Source: CAZGVW01 sp964529265 (GTDB lineage Bacteria; Planctomycetota; Phycisphaerae; Phycisphaerales; UBA1924). Taken from it: a DNA stretch of 9,386 nucleotides. The stretch's first letter is position 1. Each line of letters starts with the position of its first letter. A program made the position numbers and the translations under genes. Below are positions 6,488-9,386 of this stretch, one piece after another. The notes under the pieces were generated by a model. The model was not told the DNA's origin, did not search any database, and saw nothing but the letters and a program-made list of their open reading frames with translations. The DNA lies in the NCBI GenBank assembly GCA_964529265.1, contig CAZGVW010000027.1, positions 1-9,386 on the forward strand, in the 5' to 3' direction.

Positions 6488-6531
6488 ATGATGCGAATCC
6501 CGAGTGAACGGGCGATGAACGGGCGATGAAT
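6488..6531 (-). promoter_or_regulatory. PhoB-box-like activator site and promoter of the yqjD-like operon
   Basis: Read on the minus strand this is ATTCAT-N5-GTTCAT-N5-GTTCAC-N10-CATCAT. The half-sites are at 6531-6526, 6520-6515 and 6509-6504, and the -10-like CATCAT is at 6493-6488. This is the cleanest of the three copies. It also appears as a tandem 11-bp repeat. The spacing from the last half-site to the -10 is identical to the sites at 1969-2012 and 4424-4467. Confidence 0.66.
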
Positions 6532-6543
6532 CGGCGCTCAGGA

Positions 6544-6566
6544 CGCGTTTCCGCGCCAGAAACGCG
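6544..6566 (-). terminator. Hairpin downstream of the tRNA 3' end
   Basis: CGCGTTTC (6544-6551) pairs perfectly with GAAACGCG (6559-6566) around a 7-base loop. It lies about 30 bases past the tRNA 3' end on the minus strand, where the original tRNA transcript would stop. There is no T-run. Confidence 0.4.
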
Positions 6567-6593
6567 GTTCCTGCGCGCGTTTCGAGCACTCCA

Positions 6594-6935
6594 ATGGCCC
6601 CGCTCGGATTCGAACCGAGGACCACACCGATTATGAGTCCCACCGGGGAGTGTGGCAAGGGACGGTGCGACAAGCACTTGCGCGACGATTCGGGTTGCGA
6701 TGCACACGATTGCGCACACGAGCGCGACGATGCCGCATCAAGCGCGTCAGATTCAAACGCGCGCGACGACGACTTGCGCGCGCTGCTCGACACGTGGGAT
6801 CGACTTCCACCAGGCATTCGGCGCGCGCTTGCGGACATGGCGCGGGCAGCGGCCTCGACGGCGGGAGACTCCGGGCCTCGAAAGGCCCCGGCTGAGGAAA
6901 CCACCGGCATCGAGGGGGCGTCCGGATCGCAATAG
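6594..6935 (+). pseudogene. Displaced C-terminal end of an integrase gene running out of the att site
   Basis: This plus-strand frame passes through the antisense of the tRNA (APLGFEPRT) and continues without a stop to 6935. The part after the att copy codes for an acidic, Cys/His-containing linker and then DDLRALLDTWDRLPPGIRRAL, followed by a Lys/Glu-rich end. From memory, many planctomycete tyrosine recombinases end with a helix of the form 'DL..L...W..LP..IR..I..M..AA', which this matches. No integrase catalytic domain (R-H-R-Y) is present. The simplest reading is that when the element is circular the right-end integrase gene reads across attP into this frame, and integration separates the tail. 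No ribosome site precedes the ATG at 6594, which is a by-product of the tRNA sequence, so it is not a stand-alone gene. Confidence 0.5.
6595..6639 (-). other. attachment site: 3' half of a CAU-anticodon tRNA
   Basis: Reading the minus strand, the order is: anticodon loop CTCATAA (6637-6631, anticodon CAT at 6635-6633), 3' anticodon stem (6630-6626), variable loop (6625-6620), T arm CTCGG-TTCGAAT-CCGAG (6619-6603), 3' acceptor strand CGGGGCC (6602-6596) and discriminator A (6595). CCA is not encoded. The 5' half (acceptor, D arm, 5' anticodon stem) is absent: bases 5' of the anticodon loop pair with only two of five stem positions. This is a typical tyrosine-recombinase att copy that breaks at the anticodon stem-loop. 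The identity is elongator tRNA-Met or tRNA-Ile2. The GGGGCC acceptor end resembles E. coli tRNA-Ile2, but the two cannot be separated here. The variable loop appears one base longer than usual. Confidence 0.85.
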
Positions 6936-7032
6936 GTTGACACAGTTCTGCCCACCGTCACGGCGCGGCCGTGCGCAAGGGGGCATCGGCGTGCGCGCGA
7001 CAGCGTCGGCGCCTTGGCGCGCAGGTAGTCCG

Positions 7033-7275
7033 TCACGAGTCTGATCCGCGGCCGGTCTTGCGCGGACGGCCGCGGGGGTTCGGCTTGAGGGCCTGCGCTT
7101 CTTCGAGGGTGTAGAACTTCGCGCGGCCGGCGAGGACCGCGCCGAGGACGCCGCGCTCGGCGGCGATTCGCCGGATGGTTGACGGCTTGGCGCTGTGCAT
7201 GGCGGCGACTTCGGCCGTCGAGTAGAGCCGTTGGGGCTGGCCGGGTTGGACGCCAGACTTGTTCTTCTTCGTCAT
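7033..7275 (-). CDS. Small helix-turn-helix protein with AT-hook-like tail, possible excisionase
   Basis: This is an 80-residue basic protein. The ATG at 7275 has GGAGCG (7285-7290) 9 bases upstream. Residues 18-42 (YSTAEVAAMHSAKPSTIRRIAAERG) form a MerR/excisionase-type helix-turn-helix, followed by a short wing-like stretch ending in FYTLEEAQAL. The C-terminus holds PRGRPRK (67-73), an AT-hook-like core for minor-groove contact. It is the gene nearest the att site, where excisionase or regulator genes are often found. This suggests a role in excision or control of the element, but no sequence feature proves it. It follows the 83-residue gene with a 93-base gap. Confidence 0.75.
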   Translation of the reverse strand: MTKKNKSGVQPGQPQRLYSTAEVAAMHSAKPSTIRRIAAERGVLGAVLAGRAKFYTLEEAQALKPNPRGRPRKTGRGSDS

Positions 7276-7368
7276 TTGTCGATTCGCTCCGTTGTCCGCC
7301 CGGGGGCTTCCGGGCCCTTGAAATCCCGGTCGCGGCCGTTTCCAGCCACGAACGGGCGGGTGTTCTAA
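7276..7368 (-). promoter_or_regulatory. Leader of the HTH gene with a GGAA-loop hairpin
   Basis: This 93-base gap contains GGGC-CCGGAA-GCCC on the minus strand (7317-7304). The CCGGAA loop is identical to that of the ATPase leader hairpin, and it is followed by GGGCGGACAA, close to the GGGCAA that follows the other two leaders. An alternative fold of GCCCGG with CCGGGC is also possible. It may be a degenerate third copy of that leader. The ribosome site is not sequestered as it is in the other two. Confidence 0.3.
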
Positions 7369-7620
7369 CTACACCGCCGGAGTCGGACGCAGCGCGGCGG
7401 CGCATTCGGCGGCGACGGCTCGGCCCTTCGCCGTCAGGGTGATCGTGTCGGGCGTCCGCAGGATCGCCCCGCCGGCGGCGAGGATGCCCGTGACGGCGTC
7501 GTAGAGGCTCCGGTCCATGCCGAGGCCCAGGTAGATCGCCGAGGCGGGCGCGGGCCCGTCATGGTCGGCGAGGGCCATGAGGATGGCCGCGGCGGTTCGG
7601 TTGAGCGCGGTTCGGTCCAT
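7369..7620 (-). CDS. Small winged-helix-like protein of unknown role
   Basis: This is an 83-residue protein. The ATG at 7620 has GGAGG (7628-7632) 7 bases upstream and shares one base with the stop codon of the preceding gene (TGATG), so the two are coupled. The pattern fits a small winged helix-turn-helix: helix 1 (TALNRTAAAILMALADH), helix 2 (ASAIYLGLG), a recognition-like helix (SLYDAVTGILAAG), and a beta wing (AILRTPDTITLTAKGRAVA). The closing TLTAKGRA pattern is common in such domains. I cannot name a family. A DNA-binding role in element control is inferred from fold and context only. Confidence 0.75.
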   Translation of the reverse strand: MDRTALNRTAAAILMALADHDGPAPASAIYLGLGMDRSLYDAVTGILAAGGAILRTPDTITLTAKGRAVAAECAAALRPTPAV

Positions 7621-7976
7621 CACGCGGCCTCCGTTTCGGAAAGGGCGGCGCCGCCGCCGACCGGGACGCGGCCGTAGATTTCGAACGGGTGGGCGCGACG
7701 GCTGGGGAGCGACCAGTGGCCGCAGTTGTGGGCCCAGGCGCCGCGCCGCGTGCACCACCGGAAACCCGCGGCCTTGAGCGCGGAGCGCACTTCGGCGCTC
7801 GGCTTGGCCTCGAACGTGATCCAGACCCACCGGCCCACGAGGTCCGCCTCGACGCCGAGGCGCTCTGCATTGACGGCGCACCACTCGACGACTTCGCCGG
7901 TTTCCCTGAGGGGCTCGGACGGCGCCCACGAGGGGGCGGGGTGGTGTTTGAGGCCCGTTTCAGTACCGTTTCGCAT
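7620..7976 (-). CDS. Small protein with the 'GFRW...W' motif of mobile-element accessory proteins
   Basis: This is a 118-residue protein. The start at 7976 is chosen over ATG 7991 because AAAGGG (7988-7983) lies 6 bases before it. The core WVWITFEAKPSAEVRSALKA and then AGFRWCTRRGAWAH (49-83) match a motif seen in polyvalent or anti-restriction-type proteins of plasmids and phages ('F..KPS.EVR..LK..GFRW....W'), usually as one domain of a larger protein. Here it stands alone, with a Pro-rich N-terminus and a Gly/Ala-rich end. The biochemical role of the motif is not known to me. It is preceded by a structured leader similar to that of the ATPase gene and is coupled to the next small gene. Confidence 0.78.
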   Translation of the reverse strand: MRNGTETGLKHHPAPSWAPSEPLRETGEVVEWCAVNAERLGVEADLVGRWVWITFEAKPSAEVRSALKAAGFRWCTRRGAWAHNCGHWSLPSRRAHPFEIYGRVPVGGGAALSETEAA

Positions 7977-8040
7977 GGTTGACCCTTTCATGAGGGTTTG
8001 CCCGCGCCCCCGGCTGTTCCACCAGCGCGGGGGCACACTG
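7977..8040 (-). ncRNA. Two-hairpin 5' leader, copy 2, before the GFRW-motif gene
   Basis: On the minus strand, hairpin 1 (8034-8006) is GCCCCCG, one bulged C, GCTG, loop GTGGAA, CAGC, CGGGGGC. Then comes CGGGCAA, and hairpin 2 (7997-7982), ACCCT-N6-AGGGT, contains the ribosome binding site AAAGGG. The same two hairpins with different inner-stem bases precede the ATPase gene. The design suggests control of translation initiation. Confidence 0.6.
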
Positions 8041-8075
8041 TTTTCAGCAACACACCGCGAACGCCGCGGGCCGTT

Positions 8076-8091
8076 GCCCGCCGAGGCGGGC
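8076..8091 (-). terminator. Hairpin after the ATPase gene
   Basis: GCCCGCC (8076-8082) and GGCGGGC (8085-8091) form a perfect 7-bp stem around two bases. It is 23 bases past the ATPase stop codon and just before the second leader. There is no T-run, so it may pause or stabilise the transcript rather than terminate it. Confidence 0.4.
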
Positions 8092-8113
8092 TCCGGTCCG
8101 GGGCGTCCGAGGC

Positions 8114-8788
8114 TCACCCTTCGGCGCCGTCCGCCATCGCGCCGGCCTCGATGGCGCAGAGCGCGGCGCGCATGTTGTTCCGGTGGGTCTGGAGGAGGCG
8201 GACATACTGCGCGACGGGCTTTCCATCGAGCCCCTCCGCCCGCGCGATCGACTGCGCGCGATCGGCAAAGGCTTGCGCAAGATTCCGCCGCGAAAGGGCG
8301 ATGAGGGTGCACCGGGACAGGAGGGGGTGGGCATCCTCCGTTCCATCGAAGAGAGCGTCCTGTCCGTCATTCGTCGTAGTGAAAACCACGACGACGTGCC
8401 CCGGGAGGCGCTCCAGGAGGACGAGGAGGGCGCGGACGGTATCCCGCCGAAGCCCGTGCGCCTCATTCACGATCAGGGCGCGCCCGCCCTTCCCGAAACC
8501 GAAGAGGGACATCGTGGCTTCGATTTCGCGGAGGCGCGCGGGGGTGAGTTCCTGCGCGTCGAGTTCCTCTATGAAGAACGGTTCGGCGATCTCGGCCGCG
8601 ATGAGGCGGCCGATGGTGGTCTTCCCGGTCCCGGATTGGCCGGTGATCCAGAACGCGCGGCCGCCGAGACCGCCGCGATCCCGCAGCGCATGGATGGTGC
8701 GGACGGCGGAATCCTGCCCGACCACTTCCGCCCACGATCGCGGACGGTGGCGCTCAAACAACGGACCCTTTCGAGTATCGTCGTGCAT
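8114..8788 (-). CDS. Clamp-loader-like AAA+ ATPase (DnaX/RFC small-subunit type)
   Basis: This is a 224-residue protein. The ATG at 8788 has AAGGAGG (8801-8795) 6 bases upstream. Domain order: the N-terminal clamp-loader opening (LFERHRPRSWAEVVGQDSAVRTI, 10-32), Walker A GQSGTGKTT (50-58), Walker B region ALIVNEAHG (104-112), sensor 1 FTTTN (136-140), the SRC motif LLSRC (156-160) that supplies the arginine finger in clamp loaders, and a sensor-2-like NNMRAAL (204-210). The normal Walker B Asp is Asn109, with the catalytic Glu (E110) kept. The protein ends after the second AAA+ subdomain and lacks the collar needed for a standard pentamer, so it is far shorter than DnaX (about 370-650 residues). 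It may load a clamp for the element's replication or act with host subunits. Bacterial elements rarely carry such a gene. Confidence 0.88.
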   Translation of the reverse strand: MHDDTRKGPLFERHRPRSWAEVVGQDSAVRTIHALRDRGGLGGRAFWITGQSGTGKTTIGRLIAAEIAEPFFIEELDAQELTPARLREIEATMSLFGFGKGGRALIVNEAHGLRRDTVRALLVLLERLPGHVVVVFTTTNDGQDALFDGTEDAHPLLSRCTLIALSRRNLAQAFADRAQSIARAEGLDGKPVAQYVRLLQTHRNNMRAALCAIEAGAMADGAEG

Positions 8789-8864
8789 GGTGAGCCTCCT
8801 TGAAAGGCTTGCCCGGCCCCCGGAGCGTTCCGGCGCTCGCGGGGGCATTTCGTTTCCGACAACG
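8789..8864 (-). ncRNA. Two-hairpin 5' leader, copy 1, before the ATPase gene
   Basis: On the minus strand, hairpin 1 (8846-8816) is GCCCCCG, one bulged C, GAGCG, loop CCGGAA, CGCTC, CGGGGGC. Then CGGGCAA and hairpin 2 (8809-8793), AGCCT-N7-AGGCT, which includes most of the ribosome site AAGGAGG. Compared with copy 2, the outer stem, bulge, GGAA loop end and CGGGCAA are identical, while the inner stem and the second hairpin differ on both sides so that pairing is kept. Confidence 0.62.
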
Positions 8865-8870
8865 TGCGCG

Positions 8871-8900
8871 AGGATAACCACCACCATCTGCGCGCGTCAA
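8871..8900 (-). promoter_or_regulatory. Sigma-70-type promoter of the ATPase operon
   Basis: On the minus strand, TTGACG (8900-8895) and TATCCT (8876-8871) are separated by 18 bp. The start site would be near 8864, at the beginning of the structured leader. Five of six -35 bases and four of six -10 bases match consensus. The region is the most AT-rich of the window. Confidence 0.55.
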
Positions 8901-8901
8901 G

Positions 8902-8930
8902 CATAAATCGAGCATTTTCGCTCATTTATG
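8902..8930. promoter_or_regulatory. Inverted repeat, likely operator
   Basis: CATAAAT-C-GAGC and GCTC-ATTTATG form an 11-bp inverted repeat (one extra base in the left arm) around ATTTTC. It abuts the -35 of the ATPase promoter, and a further perfect TTGACA (8937-8932, minus strand) flanks its other side. It fits a dimeric regulator of the element acting between the divergent units. Confidence 0.55.
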
Positions 8931-9331
8931 TTGTCAATGGTTGCGCTTGGACTGCAGCGCGCCGCGCGATGAGCGCACAGTCGCGCAAGCACGCTTCAAA
9001 CAAGCCCGAAACGGCTCCGAAACAACCCCGGATCAACGCCCGCGCAAGCGCGCGCAGTGCGCGATTGCGCGGGCGAGCCGGCGCCTTTCGGCGGACCTAC
9101 TCGCCGCGAAGGAAGCCAGGCCCAACCCCCGAGGGGGTGGGGCGCCTTCTTGTCTGAGCGACGCCACTCATTTTTTTCGGGTCGTTTCTGCGGGATTCTT
9201 CTCGCAGCGCACACGATCCCCCCGGGCACACCCCCCCCACCGAAGGCGCCCGGTTGGCGCTCCACCCCCCGCTGTGTACGCGGGGTCGTGGCAAACGGCA
9301 TAATGAGGCAGCCGGGGATGGAGGACTCACC
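8931..9331. other. Long non-coding gap with strong palindromes between divergent genes
   Basis: I see no credible gene in these 401 bases. They hold an 11-bp stem, CGCCCGCGCAA/TTGCGCGGGCG (9037-9075), with an inner 5-bp stem; a second large stem at 9108-9149 (GAAGG/CCTTC outside, an 11-bp C-rich/G-rich arm with one mismatch inside); a weak TGAG/CTCA hairpin followed by T7 (9155-9177, plus strand); and CCCCGC/GCGGGG (9267-9285) before the plus-strand gene. Repeated GCGCAAG words occur between 8985 and 9070. The gap could hold a replication or transfer origin, but nothing proves it. Confidence 0.4.
9155..9177 (+). terminator. Weak hairpin followed by seven T
   Basis: TGAG (9155-9158) pairs with CTCA (9167-9170), directly followed by T7 (9171-9177). 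The stem is only four base pairs but the T-run is the longest in the window. It would end plus-strand transcription before the gene at 9332. Confidence 0.35.
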
Positions 9332-9386
9332 ATGGCGGACACGAGACGTTGGAGCGCGCTTGTGGCCGGCGTTGTTGGCGGGGTTG
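9332..9386 (+). CDS. Start of an unrecognised gene (18 residues visible, runs off right edge)
   Basis: ATG at 9332 has GGAGG (9320-9324) 7 bases upstream. The visible start is MADTRRWSALVAGVVGGV: a short basic stretch followed by a hydrophobic Gly/Val run, as in a signal peptide or membrane anchor. It is divergent from the ATPase operon. Too little is visible to name a family. Confidence 0.6.
   Translation, partial: MADTRRWSALVAGVVGGV

Larger units (their letters stand above)
6595..9386. mobile_element. Integrative element inserted in a tRNA gene (left end; right end outside window)
   Basis: The left boundary is the tRNA 3' half at 6595-6639. Sequence right of it is unrelated to a tRNA, so the element extends rightward and the intact tRNA copy should lie beyond 9386. 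The cargo fits: an integrase-like tail, an HTH protein that could be an excisionase, and small proteins of the type carried by plasmids and phages, with a clamp-loader-like ATPase. No capsid, portal, relaxase or conjugation gene is visible here, so prophage, ICE or plasmid-like element cannot be told apart. Confidence 0.7.

Noticed and set aside
6506..6530. Simple 11-bp tandem repeat
   Set aside because: It looked like a chance duplication, but the same 11-bp phasing occurs at two other promoters with diverged spacers, so it is better read as regulator half-sites.
6594..6650. Protein starting MAPLGFEPRT
   Set aside because: This N-terminus is the antisense of a tRNA T arm and acceptor stem, a well-known false start. 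I treat the ATG as an artefact and only the later part as a displaced integrase tail.
8941..9303. 120-codon plus-strand ORF in the non-coding gap
   Set aside because: No ribosome site, low-complexity Arg/Pro/Ala composition, and it runs through strong palindromes and the T7 tract.
1..9386. CRISPR array, rRNA or insertion sequence
   Set aside because: I found no regularly spaced repeats of suitable length, no rRNA sequence and no transposase in any frame.

Overview
The window is about 9.4 kb of very GC-rich bacterial DNA. The closest fit is a planctomycete, perhaps of the Phycisphaerae. This rests on composition and on two protein signatures from memory: an integrase tail reading LLDTWDRLPPGIRRALADM and a clamp-loader ATPase with a VNEAH Walker B. 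No ribosomal RNA or housekeeping gene confirms it, so the lineage is a guess. 

Positions 1 to about 6590 look like ordinary chromosome. From the left: the 5' part of an unrecognised gene (minus strand, running off the edge); a hairpin-rich gap; a secreted protein with two PRC-barrel domains (minus); a divergent OmpR-type response regulator and its membrane histidine kinase (plus); a two-gene operon of a VOC-fold protein and a BamE-like lipoprotein (plus); and a convergent three-gene minus operon of small membrane proteins resembling E. coli yqjD and yqjE plus a third small protein. 

The main new observation here is one promoter architecture in front of three of these operons: PRC-barrel, VOC/lipoprotein and yqjD-like. 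Each has three (A/G/T)TTCA(T/C/G) half-sites spaced exactly 11 bp apart, then exactly 10 bp, then CATCAT or CACCAT in the -10 position. This is the geometry of a PhoB/OmpR-type activator site. The two-component pair encoded between them is the obvious candidate regulator, so the region looks like a local envelope-related regulon. 

From 6595 rightward the DNA is an integrated mobile element. Positions 6595-6639 are the 3' half of a CAU-anticodon tRNA (minus strand), broken just 5' of the anticodon loop, as left by tyrosine-recombinase integration. A plus-strand reading frame runs out of this att copy and ends like a planctomycete integrase, which suggests the integrase gene spans attP and is split on integration. 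The element's other visible genes are on the minus strand and read toward the att site: a clamp-loader-like AAA+ ATPase, a small GFRW-motif protein, a small winged-helix-like protein and an HTH/AT-hook protein (possible excisionase). The ATPase and GFRW genes share a two-hairpin 5' leader with compensatory base changes, the second hairpin covering the ribosome binding site. A divergent plus-strand gene begins at 9332 and leaves the window.
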